Shown piece by piece: positions 44,263 to 53,540 of a stretch of DNA of 64,000 nucleotides. The translations under genes were made by a program, and so were the position numbers. Position 1 is the stretch's first letter. Every line of letters begins with the position of its first letter. The notes beneath the pieces are model-generated. The model did not search any database and had not been told where the DNA came from. It worked only from the letters and a program-made list of their open reading frames with translations. The stretch is from JAEYFP01 sp964579795. GTDB lineage: Bacteria; Bacillota; Clostridia; Lachnospirales; Lachnospiraceae. The stretch is from positions 15,263 through 79,262 of the forward strand of contig CAZOHM010000009.1 of the NCBI GenBank assembly GCA_964579795.1. The letters are read 5' to 3'.

Positions 44263-45799
44263 ACTGGTTTTATGCTATAAAGAGATTATTTTGACTACGT
44301 TGGTCTATGCACTATTCTATACATTTTGTCTATATCATAATCTTAGTGGAATGACTATGCCATTCTGGATGATTGGAAGCTACTGTTATTTTATTATTTG
44401 TTTAAAGAGAATTGAAATTTCTGTGAAATGGGATTTGGAAAGCAGATTTCAGCTTGTATGCTCTGCGTTATTCGGAATATCTACTGCAGTCACAGATAAT
44501 GAATGGATTCAATTTTTTAATTTTATTGGATTTCTGTTGCTGCTTGGAAGCTTTCTTATTCATCAGGTTTATGATGATAGTGAGTGGGGCTTTGGAAAGC
44601 ATATCTATACTCTTATATTATCTTCACTCTGTACATTGGCACATGTATTTGATCCGATAATTGATGGATGCGCTTTTTTTGAGCAGAAAAAAATAGACAG
44701 AGAACTTGCAGTAAGTGAAGGTGTAGGAGAACAGGATACCGTTCACCAAGGCAAATATGTGCTGTATGGAATTCTCCTTTTGATTCCGATTTTAGCAGTA
44801 GTGATGGCGCTGCTTGCATCAGCAGATCTTGTGTTTGGTACAATGCTAGGAAATTTGTTTACAGGGATTTCCATATCGAAAAATGTTGCAGGTGTTATTT
44901 TTTTGACCATTTTTGCTTTTTTTGCGGCATATAGCTGCTTTGCTGCAGTAACAGCCGCTTCTAAAAATGATGTTAACAAGTCGAAAAATGATGCTGAATC
45001 TGAATTTGACAATGGTCTTTTTCAAAAACTTGGAGAACCTGTGATGGCAATTACAGTTACATCTGTGTTGGCATTTATTTATTTTATATTTTGCATGATT
45101 CAGATAGTCTTCCTGTTTGGTCGAAACAGCAAATTACCAGATGGATTTACATATGCAGAGTATGCAAGAACCGGTTTCTTTCAATTGCTGTTTGTGTGTG
45201 TGATTAATCTTGCAATTGTATTGGTTTGCTTGTCCTGTGTAAAGGAAAACAGTGTTTTAAAAGTTATTCTTGCAGTCATATCTGTATGTACATTCGTTAT
45301 GATTGCATCCAGCGCATTCAGAATGCTGCTGTATGTGAGTGTTTATTTGCTGACATTTCTTCGTGTTCTTGTGCTGTGGAGCCTTGTTTTGCTGACTCTG
45401 CTGCTCACAGGAATACTGATTACTGTTTTTAGAAAGAGCTTCCCGCTGTTTAGATACTGGATGCTTGTAGTAACTGTGATGTATCTTGTACTATCCTTTA
45501 GCCATCAAGACTATTGGATTGCAAAGTATAATATATCGGTAGTGATGGAAGAGAGAAACGATATTCTGGAGGATTCCAGACTGCAATATTTAGATGAGCT
45601 GTCATTGGATGCAGTTCCGGTAGTTGCAGATGCTTTTTCTAATATACCGGTTGAGGATGTGGCATTGGATAATATAACAGTTCTGGGTGATCTGCTTGAT
45701 GTGGAACGTATAGAAAAGAAATATGGTCATATGACATTTCGTACATTCAATGTTTCCAGATGGGTTGCACTGCAACAAATCAGGAGATTTAAAGATTAA
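44249..45799 (+). CDS. DUF4153/DUF4173 multi-spanning membrane protein
   Basis: A 516-residue membrane protein with about 12 hydrophobic helices. The central loop and the C-terminal soluble segment (KYNISVVMEE ... YLDELSLDAVPVVADAF) match the DUF4173 pattern. The function is unknown. The ATG at 44249 follows GGAGG at 44235-44239 and overlaps the HTH gene. Its 3' end overlaps the convergent MATE gene by 11 bases. Together with DUF2975 and HTH it forms a self-contained membrane module. Confidence 0.75.
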   Translation: MKENRLVLCYKEIILTTLVYALFYTFCLYHNLSGMTMPFWMIGSYCYFIICLKRIEISVKWDLESRFQLVCSALFGISTAVTDNEWIQFFNFIGFLLLLGSFLIHQVYDDSEWGFGKHIYTLILSSLCTLAHVFDPIIDGCAFFEQKKIDRELAVSEGVGEQDTVHQGKYVLYGILLLIPILAVVMALLASADLVFGTMLGNLFTGISISKNVAGVIFLTIFAFFAAYSCFAAVTAASKNDVNKSKNDAESEFDNGLFQKLGEPVMAITVTSVLAFIYFIFCMIQIVFLFGRNSKLPDGFTYAEYARTGFFQLLFVCVINLAIVLVCLSCVKENSVLKVILAVISVCTFVMIASSAFRMLLYVSVYLLTFLRVLVLWSLVLLTLLLTGILITVFRKSFPLFRYWMLVVTVMYLVLSFSHQDYWIAKYNISVVMEERNDILEDSRLQYLDELSLDAVPVVADAFSNIPVEDVALDNITVLGDLLDVERIEKKYGHMTFRTFNVSRWVALQQIRRFKD

Positions 45800-47153
45800 C
45801 CTTCCATACACCTTTAAAATAAAAAAAGAGTGAAAGTATAGTAGAAATGCTCCAGCCGATTGGCCACGAATACCAGATTCCGTTTACACCAAACGGAGCA
45901 GCTAGAACAAAAGATAAAATAACACGCAATATTAAATCTGAAAAGGTAGTAGCCATAAATGCTTTGACAGCGCCTGCACCACGAAGAACTCCATCTGCCA
46001 TGAGCTTGAGGCAGATGACAAAATAGAAGGGAGATACACATCTTAAAAATGTGATTCCTGTATGAAGTGCCAGATCGCTTTCTGCTGAGAGAAAGAGAAG
46101 AATCATATATTTCGGGAAAAAGAAGAAGACAATAAAAAATGGAAGGGCAATCATAAGTGCAAAAGTTACAGAAGCCTTAAAGCCATCTTTGACTCGGTCT
46201 GTTTTGCCGGCTCCAATGTTTTGCGCAGCAAAGCTGGAAATACCATTACCAAGTGTGGAAAAGCTTGTAATCATAAAGGTATTTAGCTTGATTGCAGCAG
46301 AATATCCAGCAATAATTGAAGAACCATAAGCATTAATCAGAGACTGAATAAAGATATTTCCAATAGAAACAAAGCTTTGCTGCAGAATGCTTGGGATTGC
46401 AATACTGGCTATTTTACCAAGCATGGGGAACGAGAAGAGGGCAGCAGTAATTGTAGTTGTATTTGTAGATGTAGTTGAGGCTGTCGAGTCTGTATCAATA
46501 GAGGAAAGTCTTTTTAGAACTGTGACAAATGACAAAAGGCAAGAAATACCCTGTGCAATAAAGGTCGCCCATGCAACACCTGCAACACCCCAGTGAAAGA
46601 TTGCGACAAAGAGCAGATCGAGAAGTATGTTTCCGACAGAAGAAGCAATCAGAAAGTATAAAGGCGTTTTGGAATCGCCAAGAGAGGTGAAAATTCCTGT
46701 GGAAATATTATATAGAAACAGAAATAGAAAGCCTCCAATATAAATTTTTAGGTAAAGCTCTCCATCAGAAAAAATATTGGACGGTGTTTTGATAAGCAGC
46801 ATAAGACCCTTAGAACCAAGCAACCCGGCAATTGTTAAAATAATTGATAAAATAACAGATGATATCAAAGTTGTTGTAACTGCAGTTTTCATTTTTATAT
46901 ATTGTTTTCCACCAAACAGCTGTGAAATGATGACAGAGCATCCAATATTTGAGCCTACGGCAATTGCCATAAAAATCATTGTAATCGGATAAGAAGCACC
47001 TACTGCGGCAAGTGCATCTTCCCCTGCGAATTTTCCGGCTATAACGCTGTCAGCAATATTGTAAAGCTGTTGAAAAATAACACTTAGAAACATAGGCATT
47101 GTAAAATGCCATAGAATAGATTGCGGGTTGCCGCAGGTCAGATCTTTTGTCAT
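45789..47153 (-). CDS. MATE-family efflux transporter
   Basis: A 454-residue transporter with 12 helices in two MatE halves (FTMPMFLSVIFQQLYNIADSVIAGKF at the start of half one, IASIAIPSILQQSFVSIGNIFIQ at half two, read as key positions). These proteins export drugs or metabolites using Na+ or H+. It overlaps the aldo/keto reductase gene by four bases (ATGA), so both belong to one leftward operon. It is paralogous to the gene at 60185. No substrate can be assigned. Confidence 0.92.
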   Translation of the reverse strand: MTKDLTCGNPQSILWHFTMPMFLSVIFQQLYNIADSVIAGKFAGEDALAAVGASYPITMIFMAIAVGSNIGCSVIISQLFGGKQYIKMKTAVTTTLISSVILSIILTIAGLLGSKGLMLLIKTPSNIFSDGELYLKIYIGGFLFLFLYNISTGIFTSLGDSKTPLYFLIASSVGNILLDLLFVAIFHWGVAGVAWATFIAQGISCLLSFVTVLKRLSSIDTDSTASTTSTNTTTITAALFSFPMLGKIASIAIPSILQQSFVSIGNIFIQSLINAYGSSIIAGYSAAIKLNTFMITSFSTLGNGISSFAAQNIGAGKTDRVKDGFKASVTFALMIALPFFIVFFFFPKYMILLFLSAESDLALHTGITFLRCVSPFYFVICLKLMADGVLRGAGAVKAFMATTFSDLILRVILSFVLAAPFGVNGIWYSWPIGWSISTILSLFFYFKGVWKVNL

Positions 47154-48085
47154 TTTGCAGCCTCCAGTGATTCGTCAAGCTGTGAAAGCCTGGAGCAGCC
47201 AACAATTGCAAAGCCGTTTAATTCATTCTCTATAATATGATTCAAGACAATGTGCGAAGGTGTCGCTCCTGTTTGACTGCACATGTGAAGAAGTGATTGA
47301 TAACGGCTGATATTTTCTTTGCAGAGAAAATCCTTGTGCTTTTCGGCAATATCGGACAAATCAGGTTGGTATCCACATGAAAAAATACCATGTCCCTGAG
47401 AGGAATATGCAAATACCGGAATGTTTGCTTGAATATAAGCTTGATAATTTTCAAGCTGATCATCCATGCAGACAAGAGTATCATCATGCAACATAGCGTT
47501 TGTACAATAGACATAGCTCCATTGAATTTCAGAAACGGAAAAAGGTGTTTTACCATGAGATCTGGCATATTTATTTGCTTCAAGAATACGTGACAGCTTC
47601 CAATTTGAAGCACCAAGCATTTTAATTTGACCTTTTTTTACAAGCTCGTGCAGCGCATCCATAATGATGTTTACTGGTACAGATTCATCATCTCTGTGCA
47701 GAAAATAGATATCTATATAGTCAGTTTGCAGAAAATGCTGACTATCGGCAAAATCAGAAAAAATGTTTTCAGGACTGATTCTGGAAGCATGCAAATTTGA
47801 GAAGGGTGGATGTCCTCCCTTCGTAATCAAGACAACCTTTTCCCGGCAGTTTCTCTCTTTCATCCACGCACCAACACATGTTTCACTTGCATCTCTTCCT
47901 TTAGGAAGCCAGCTGCTGTAAACCCTTGCTGTGTCAATGACATTACCGCCCATTTCAAAATAGCGATCCATAATTTGAAATGAATCTTTCGATGACATAG
48001 TTGAACCAAATGGAACAGTACCAAGAATTAATTTTGAAAGACAGTGAGTATTTCCGTTTCCATCTTTAATATATCCATGCTTCAT
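47150..48085 (-). CDS. Aldo/keto reductase
   Basis: A 311-residue NADPH-dependent oxidoreductase. The catalytic tetrad is visible: Asp and Tyr in VIDTARVYS, Lys in VLITKGGHP and His in IYFLHRDD. The C-terminal region keeps GASNWKLSRI and cofactor-binding residues near IVGCSRLSQL. The ATG at 48085 has GGATGG upstream; a longer frame to 48130 exists but lacks a ribosome site. It heads a leftward operon with the MATE gene, suggesting modification and export of a compound, though this link is speculative. Confidence 0.9.
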   Translation of the reverse strand: MKHGYIKDGNGNTHCLSKLILGTVPFGSTMSSKDSFQIMDRYFEMGGNVIDTARVYSSWLPKGRDASETCVGAWMKERNCREKVVLITKGGHPPFSNLHASRISPENIFSDFADSQHFLQTDYIDIYFLHRDDESVPVNIIMDALHELVKKGQIKMLGASNWKLSRILEANKYARSHGKTPFSVSEIQWSYVYCTNAMLHDDTLVCMDDQLENYQAYIQANIPVFAYSSQGHGIFSCGYQPDLSDIAEKHKDFLCKENISRYQSLLHMCSQTGATPSHIVLNHIIENELNGFAIVGCSRLSQLDESLEAAK

Positions 48086-48200
48086 AAAATACACCATCCA
48101 ATCATATAATAGTATCATGCTGTATTTCATTCTGCTTTTTTTTGTTCATAATGTCAAGAGTTCAGATGAGAATAAAAAACAAACAATTGTTCGAAAATGA

Positions 48201-48229
48201 TTGAAAACAGAACAAATGTTTACTATAAT
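48201..48229 (+). promoter_or_regulatory. Promoter of the radical SAM gene with SOS-box-like site
   Basis: TTGAAA (48201-48206), a 17-base spacer and TATAAT (48224-48229). In the spacer, GAACAAATGTTT (48210-48221) matches the GAAC-N4-GTTT/C form of Gram-positive LexA boxes. LexA bound there would block the promoter until DNA damage. Confidence 0.7.
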
Positions 48230-48279
48230 ATGAATACAGGACATGTGAGTACATATTAATACAAACGGAGAATTGGGTG

Positions 48280-49632
48280 ATGGGAATGGATTATAGAGTT
48301 CAGCAGGACATGACTGTTATGGATAAACTTATGATTTTGACAGATGCGGCCAAGTATGATGTTGCCTGTACAAGCAGCGGTATTGATCGCTCAGGTGATG
48401 GAAAGGGAATAGGAAATGCTATCAAAAGTGGTATTTGTCACAGCTTCTCAGCTGATGGACGTTGTATTTCTCTTTTGAAAATTCTATTCACAAATGAATG
48501 CATCTATAACTGTAAGTACTGTATTAATCGCTCTGAGAATGATATCAAGAGAGTAGCATTTACCCCTGACGAGGTATGTGAACTTACAATGGAGTTTTAT
48601 AGAAGAAACTATATTGAGGGATTGTTTTTAAGCTCCGGTATCATGCGTAATCCAGATTATACAATGGACTTGATTTATCAGACAGTTAAGAAACTTAGAA
48701 CAGAGCATCATTTTCAGGGATATATTCATGTTAAGGCAATCCCTGGTGCAGATGAGGATCTAATAGAAAAGACAGGACTGATTGTGGACAGAATGAGTGT
48801 AAATCTTGAACTTCCTACATCAGATGGACTTCGCGAGCTTGCACCGAATAAGACTCGTAAAACTATTTTGAAACCGATGCGTCAAATTCAGAATGGTATT
48901 ACGCAAAATAAGAATGAATTGATGCTTTATCGACATGCACCACAGTTTGTCCCGGCGGGACAGAGTACGCAAATGGTAATTGGAGCAACCGGAGAGACAG
49001 ATTACCAGATTGTGAATGTTGCCGAAAATCTTTATCAGAAGTTTGACCTGAAACGTGTATTTTATTCTGCGTTTGTGAATGTAAATAATGATAAGGAGCT
49101 TCCGATGACACTGGAGGGTCCGCCACTTTTAAGAGAACATCGTTTATATCAGGCAGACTGGCTAATGAGATTCTATGGCTTTAGGGCAGACGAGCTTCTG
49201 ACAGTTGACCGTCCTAATTTCAATGTTGTATTTGATCCAAAGGCAGATTGGGCTCTGCGTCATCTGGAATGCTTTCCGGTGGAAATAAACAGCGCCGAAT
49301 ATAAAGTATTGTTGCGTGTGCCGGGATTAGGGGTAAAATCTGCACAGAGAATTGTAAGGGCGAGACGTCTTGGCACGTTGGATTTTTCTGATTTGAAAAG
49401 GCTTGGTGTTGTGTTAAAACGGGCACTTTATTTTATTACCTGTAATGGACGAATGATGTACCGAACAAAAATTGATGAGGATTATATTACGAAAAATCTG
49501 CTTGCGGTACATGAGAAACTTCCCATAGGACTAAGCTCGGATGGAATGACATACAGTCAGCTCAGCCTGTTTGATGATCAGAAGTTTGCTTCTATGCCTG
49601 TAGCGATACAGACTGTACAAATGAGTGGCTAG
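48280..49632 (+). CDS. Radical SAM protein, putative DNA modification/repair
   Basis: A 450-residue protein. The radical SAM cluster motif is Cys74-x3-Cys78-x2-Cys81 (CIYNCKYC). The C-terminal part has a helix-hairpin-helix DNA-binding element (LLRVPGLGVKSAQRIVRARRLG in key positions, about residues 345-370). This matches the family known as putative DNA modification/repair radical SAM protein (TIGR03916 type), almost always beside the partner encoded next. Chemistry and substrate are unknown. The ATG at 48280 has CGGAG nine bases upstream; a GTG three bases earlier is possible. Confidence 0.9.
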   Translation: MGMDYRVQQDMTVMDKLMILTDAAKYDVACTSSGIDRSGDGKGIGNAIKSGICHSFSADGRCISLLKILFTNECIYNCKYCINRSENDIKRVAFTPDEVCELTMEFYRRNYIEGLFLSSGIMRNPDYTMDLIYQTVKKLRTEHHFQGYIHVKAIPGADEDLIEKTGLIVDRMSVNLELPTSDGLRELAPNKTRKTILKPMRQIQNGITQNKNELMLYRHAPQFVPAGQSTQMVIGATGETDYQIVNVAENLYQKFDLKRVFYSAFVNVNNDKELPMTLEGPPLLREHRLYQADWLMRFYGFRADELLTVDRPNFNVVFDPKADWALRHLECFPVEINSAEYKVLLRVPGLGVKSAQRIVRARRLGTLDFSDLKRLGVVLKRALYFITCNGRMMYRTKIDEDYITKNLLAVHEKLPIGLSSDGMTYSQLSLFDDQKFASMPVAIQTVQMSG

Positions 49633-49675
49633 ATGATGTCTGCCAAATAGGATGGATAATGAAGGAGAGGTGCAG

Positions 49676-50482
49676 ATGAATAAGAGAATTTTTACTTGTG
49701 ATGATAGTATAGAAGGCATTTTTACTGCTGTATATGAAGCATATGCGGCTGTTGCCAGACATGAGGTTACACATGCGGAGTGCAGTATTGCGACCGGCAG
49801 AGGAGAAAATTATGAACTGTTTGCAGAATATATTCCTGTTGAAACGGATAAGGAAAAGGCACTGAAGGTGACGCGAAAGATATGCAATAGTCTTGGTATG
49901 GATGTATATCAGCAGATTTGTGAAGCAGTTGCATGTGAGGATGCAAATAAGGCAGAGGATGTTTACAAGCTGATAGTACTTGGTTTGAGCAAACAGTTGG
50001 GGAGCCGTGTGCTTGATGCCTGGAGTAATCCGCATGTTGCAGGCGTGTTGGAGTTGGCCAGAAGAACATATAATGAAATGCATCATTTATATGGTTTTTT
50101 GCGTTTCCAGGAATTAAAGAACGGAGTATTGTTTTCCAGAATCGGACCAAGAAATAATATTCTTGCGATGCTTGCACCTCATTTTGCTGACAGACTACCG
50201 AATGAAAATTTTATGATTTTTGATGAAAATCGAGAGCTTTGTGTTGTTCATGAGAGTCAAAAGCAGTGGATTCTTGTTTCGGGAGTATCCGTTGACAGGG
50301 AAGCTATGGCGAATTTCTCAGATCGAGAGGAATATTTTCAGCAGCTGTTTATCGGTTTTTGCCACAGCATTACTATCGACGCTCGTAAGAATCTTGCATT
50401 ACAGCAACAGATGCTTCCTCTCAGATTCCAGAAATTTATGGTCGAATTTGATGAAAAACAGGGAAAAATACATGCATCATAA
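49676..50482 (+). CDS. DUF4130-type DNA metabolism protein, partner of the radical SAM enzyme
   Basis: A 268-residue protein of the family called probable DNA metabolism protein (TIGR03915/DUF4130), in some species fused to uracil-DNA glycosylase. The N-terminus RIFTCDDSIEGIFTAVYEAYAA and the central HHLYGFLRFQEL ... RNNILAMLAPHFADRLPNENFMIFDENRE (key positions) match. It has no known catalytic motif. GGAGAGG precedes the ATG at 49676. It follows the radical SAM gene by 43 bases and is surely co-transcribed. Confidence 0.88.
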   Translation: MNKRIFTCDDSIEGIFTAVYEAYAAVARHEVTHAECSIATGRGENYELFAEYIPVETDKEKALKVTRKICNSLGMDVYQQICEAVACEDANKAEDVYKLIVLGLSKQLGSRVLDAWSNPHVAGVLELARRTYNEMHHLYGFLRFQELKNGVLFSRIGPRNNILAMLAPHFADRLPNENFMIFDENRELCVVHESQKQWILVSGVSVDREAMANFSDREEYFQQLFIGFCHSITIDARKNLALQQQMLPLRFQKFMVEFDEKQGKIHAS

Positions 50483-50611
50483 GGATGTTGGTAAAAAGAG
50501 ATGTGCAATTTGTATAGTAAATAAACAATATGGTGCAATATCTTTCTATTATGCACAAATATGCTGTTTTTTTTAGTGTACATTAGATTTGTATTTGTTC
50601 ATGGAAAATAA

Positions 50612-50639
50612 TTGACAAAATGCTAAAATTGGGTATAAT
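50612..50639 (+). promoter_or_regulatory. Promoter of the HPr-like gene
   Basis: TTGACA (50612-50617) and TATAAT (50634-50639) are separated by 16 bases. Upstream, a run of eight T at about 50568-50575 follows a weak GTGCA/TGCAC stem and may end the repair operon. Confidence 0.75.
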
Positions 50640-50697
50640 CTTTGTAAGTTAGATGTAAAGTATTTGTTTAATACATTTCTGCGCAAGAAGGAGGTGC

Positions 50698-50928
50698 ATG
50701 GATGTGAAGGAGCGTAAGATCAAAATGGCTGTTGATGACGCAAAAGAGTTTGTTCGGACAGCTTCAAAGTGTGATTTTGATATTGATATTTTTTACAATC
50801 GTGTAATCATTGATGCAAAATCCATATTAGGCGTACTTGGGCTGGATTTTAACCAAACATTGACCGTTAAGTACGGTGGCGAGGATTACGAATTCGAAAA
50901 TATGATACAAAGACATGTTGTTGGTTAG
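50698..50928 (+). CDS. HPr-like protein lacking the phosphorylation His
   Basis: A 76-residue protein with the HPr fold pattern. NRVIIDAKSILGVLGLDFNQTLTVKYGG matches the HPr segment around the regulatory Ser (AKSILGVL). The N-terminal active-site loop of true HPr (GxHARPA) is absent, so it cannot accept phosphate from Enzyme I in the usual way. It may act as a regulatory protein phosphorylated on Ser or in an unrelated role. GGAGGTG precedes the ATG. It is monocistronic: a strong promoter lies upstream and a strong terminator downstream. Confidence 0.75.
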   Translation: MDVKERKIKMAVDDAKEFVRTASKCDFDIDIFYNRVIIDAKSILGVLGLDFNQTLTVKYGGEDYEFENMIQRHVVG

Positions 50929-50940
50929 TTATTTTATACA

Positions 50941-50988
50941 AAAATCTCTGCATTGATAGATGATACTGTCAATGCAGAGATTTTTTTG
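50941..50988 (+). terminator. Terminator after the HPr-like gene
   Basis: AAAATCTCTGCATTGA pairs with TCAATGCAGAGATTTT around a 12-base loop, followed by T residues. Confidence 0.9.
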
Positions 50989-51048
50989 TTATACTGAAGT
51001 AAGCTTAAAATCAAGAATAGAAGTGAAGATTAGGTTAAGGAAAAAGAC

Positions 51049-53535
51049 ATGGATGAACTGGAGATACTTCGACCAAGTATTCGTATTTCAGTTAGAAACC
51101 TGGTGGAGTATATTTTGAGATCGGGGAATATTGACAATCGACATAAAGGATCACCGGACATGGCTACTATGCAGGAGGGTTCAAAAATTCACCGGATGAT
51201 TCAGCGCAGAATGGGAGCTCAGTATCATGCTGAGTACTTTTTGCGTTATGTTCTTTCGAAGCCGGATTACGATATTGTAGTAGAAGGCCGAACAGATGGT
51301 GTTATATTTGATGAAAAAGTAGTTGGTATTCGTGCAGAAAATAATGTGATTCAATGTGCAGACAGTATTGAAAAGCCGGTTGTGATTGATGAAATAAAGA
51401 GTACGTATATGGAGATGGAATATTTAAAAAAACCATCTGAAATTCATTTGGCTCAGGCAAAGTGTTATGCATATATTTTTGCAGAACAGAAACATCTTAG
51501 AGAAGTTAGCGTCAGAATGACATACTGCAATATTGAGACACAGGAAATCAAGTATTTTCATGAAACATATACGTTTGTAGAAATCAGAAACTGGTTTTTT
51601 CAGGTGATGGACAGCTATGCGAAGTGGGCAGATTTTGAGTTTCACTGGAAGACAGAGCGGAATGCGTCCATAAAACAGGTATCATTTCCTTTTTCATACA
51701 GAGATGGTCAAAAGGAGCTTGTGTCACAGGTTTATCGTACAATTTATCATAAGAAGAAGCTGTTTATAGAAGCACCTACTGGTGTCGGAAAGACAGTTTC
51801 AACAGTTTTTCCAGCAATTAAGGCGATAGGTGAAGGACTGGCGGATAAGATTTTTTATTTGACGGCCAAGACGATTACTCGAACAGTGGCACAGGAATGT
51901 GTTGATATTTTAAGAGAAAACGCATTGAGGTTTAAAACTGTTATTATTACTGCAAAAGAAAAAATCTGTCCAATGGAAGAGGTGGAGTGTAATCCAGACG
52001 CCTGTCAATATGCAAAAGGGCATTATGATAGAATTAATGAGGCGATTTATGATCTTTTAATGCATGAGGATTCTTTTACAAGAGACATGATTGCGAAATA
52101 TGCAAAAAAGCATATGGTATGTCCGTTTGAAATGGGATTGGATATGTCCCTGTTTTCTGACGCAGTTATTTGTGATTACAATTATGTATTTGATCCGAAC
52201 GTCTATTTAAGACGTTTCTTTGGGGAGGGAGTACAGGGTAATTACCTGTTTTTGATTGATGAGGCACATAATCTTGTTGATCGAGCTATGAATATGTACA
52301 GTGCTGCTTTGTATAAAGAAAACTTTATGGAATTAAAGCGTCTGATGAAGACTGTAGATAAAAAACTGGAAAAAGGACTGGAGAGCTGTAACAAACAGAT
52401 GCTTGCGCTCAAACGTGAATGTGAAACGATGCAGATAGAAGAGAGTATTGCATCGTTTGTGATGTCTCTTGTAAAACTGCAGGGAATTGCGGAAAAATAT
52501 CTTGAAGAGCATGAGGGACATCCGGACAGACAGGAAGTACTGGATCTTTATTTGGAAGTCAGACATTTTCTGAATATGTATGAAAACATGGGAGAGCATG
52601 ATTATGTGATTTACTCGGAGATTCTTGAGGATGGACGATTTATGGTAAAACTGTTATGTGTGAATCCATCACAAAGTCTGAAGAAATGTCTGGATAAGGG
52701 AAAGAGCACAATATTCTTTTCTGCTACACTGCTTCCTGTTCAGTATTATAAAGATATGCTCAGTGGAGACGAAGAGGATTATGCTGTGTATGCACAGTCA
52801 GTATTTGATGAGTATAAGCGTGGGTTGTTTATTGCAAATGATGTGACAAGCAAATATACGAGAAGGTCGGATTCGGAATACTATCGATATGCAGACTATA
52901 TAGCAAGAGTGACAAAGCAGCTGACCGGTAATTATTTGATTTTCTTTCCTTCCCATGCTTTCTTAAACAAGGTGTATGAACAGTTTATGACTTATTTTAT
53001 GGATGATGATATGGAAGTTATAGTGCAGAGTAACAGTATGAGTGAGTCTGAACGTGAAGAATTTCTGACGCGCTTTGAAGGAAATACTGACTGCAATCTG
53101 CAGGATGTTATTCAGATGCCAATAGAATTCGAAGAGGAAAAGACACTGCTTGGATTTTGCGTAATGGGAGGAATCTTTAGTGAAGGAATAGACTTGAAGC
53201 ATGACAGCCTGATTGGAACGCTGATAGTCGGAACCGGTCTTCCTATGGTGTGTAATGAGCGTGAGTTGCTAAAATGCTGTTATGATGAACAGGATTGGAA
53301 TGGATTTGACTACGCATATCGATTCCCTGGAATGAACAAGGTACTCCAGGCAGCCGGTCGTGTTATAAGAACTGCTGAAGACGTCGGAATTGTGATTTTA
53401 CTGGATGAACGGTTTCTTACAATGCCCTATAAAAAAATGTTCCCACGTGAATGGAAACATTTTGAAATATGTACGCTGGATAATGTTGCAGATAAAGTCG
53501 CAAATTTTTGGAATCAGCATGAAAAATACACATAA
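51049..53535 (+). CDS. XPD/DinG-type helicase with N-terminal PD-(D/E)XK nuclease domain
   Basis: An 828-residue protein. Residues about 1-190 carry a RecB-like nuclease motif: Asp83 in GRTDG and Glu115-Ile-Lys117 in IDEIKST, followed by the helical QAKCYAY segment. Then comes a superfamily 2 helicase: Walker A APTGVGKT (Lys248), DEAH box at 404-407, motif VI QAAGRVIRT. Cys307, Cys314, Cys319 and Cys358 probably bind the 4Fe-4S cluster of XPD-type enzymes. It likely unwinds 5'-3' and cuts DNA during repair. The gene ends five bases from the convergent endonuclease IV gene. Confidence 0.87.
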   Translation: MDELEILRPSIRISVRNLVEYILRSGNIDNRHKGSPDMATMQEGSKIHRMIQRRMGAQYHAEYFLRYVLSKPDYDIVVEGRTDGVIFDEKVVGIRAENNVIQCADSIEKPVVIDEIKSTYMEMEYLKKPSEIHLAQAKCYAYIFAEQKHLREVSVRMTYCNIETQEIKYFHETYTFVEIRNWFFQVMDSYAKWADFEFHWKTERNASIKQVSFPFSYRDGQKELVSQVYRTIYHKKKLFIEAPTGVGKTVSTVFPAIKAIGEGLADKIFYLTAKTITRTVAQECVDILRENALRFKTVIITAKEKICPMEEVECNPDACQYAKGHYDRINEAIYDLLMHEDSFTRDMIAKYAKKHMVCPFEMGLDMSLFSDAVICDYNYVFDPNVYLRRFFGEGVQGNYLFLIDEAHNLVDRAMNMYSAALYKENFMELKRLMKTVDKKLEKGLESCNKQMLALKRECETMQIEESIASFVMSLVKLQGIAEKYLEEHEGHPDRQEVLDLYLEVRHFLNMYENMGEHDYVIYSEILEDGRFMVKLLCVNPSQSLKKCLDKGKSTIFFSATLLPVQYYKDMLSGDEEDYAVYAQSVFDEYKRGLFIANDVTSKYTRRSDSEYYRYADYIARVTKQLTGNYLIFFPSHAFLNKVYEQFMTYFMDDDMEVIVQSNSMSESEREEFLTRFEGNTDCNLQDVIQMPIEFEEEKTLLGFCVMGGIFSEGIDLKHDSLIGTLIVGTGLPMVCNERELLKCCYDEQDWNGFDYAYRFPGMNKVLQAAGRVIRTAEDVGIVILLDERFLTMPYKKMFPREWKHFEICTLDNVADKVANFWNQHEKYT

Positions 53536-53540
53536 TTAAT

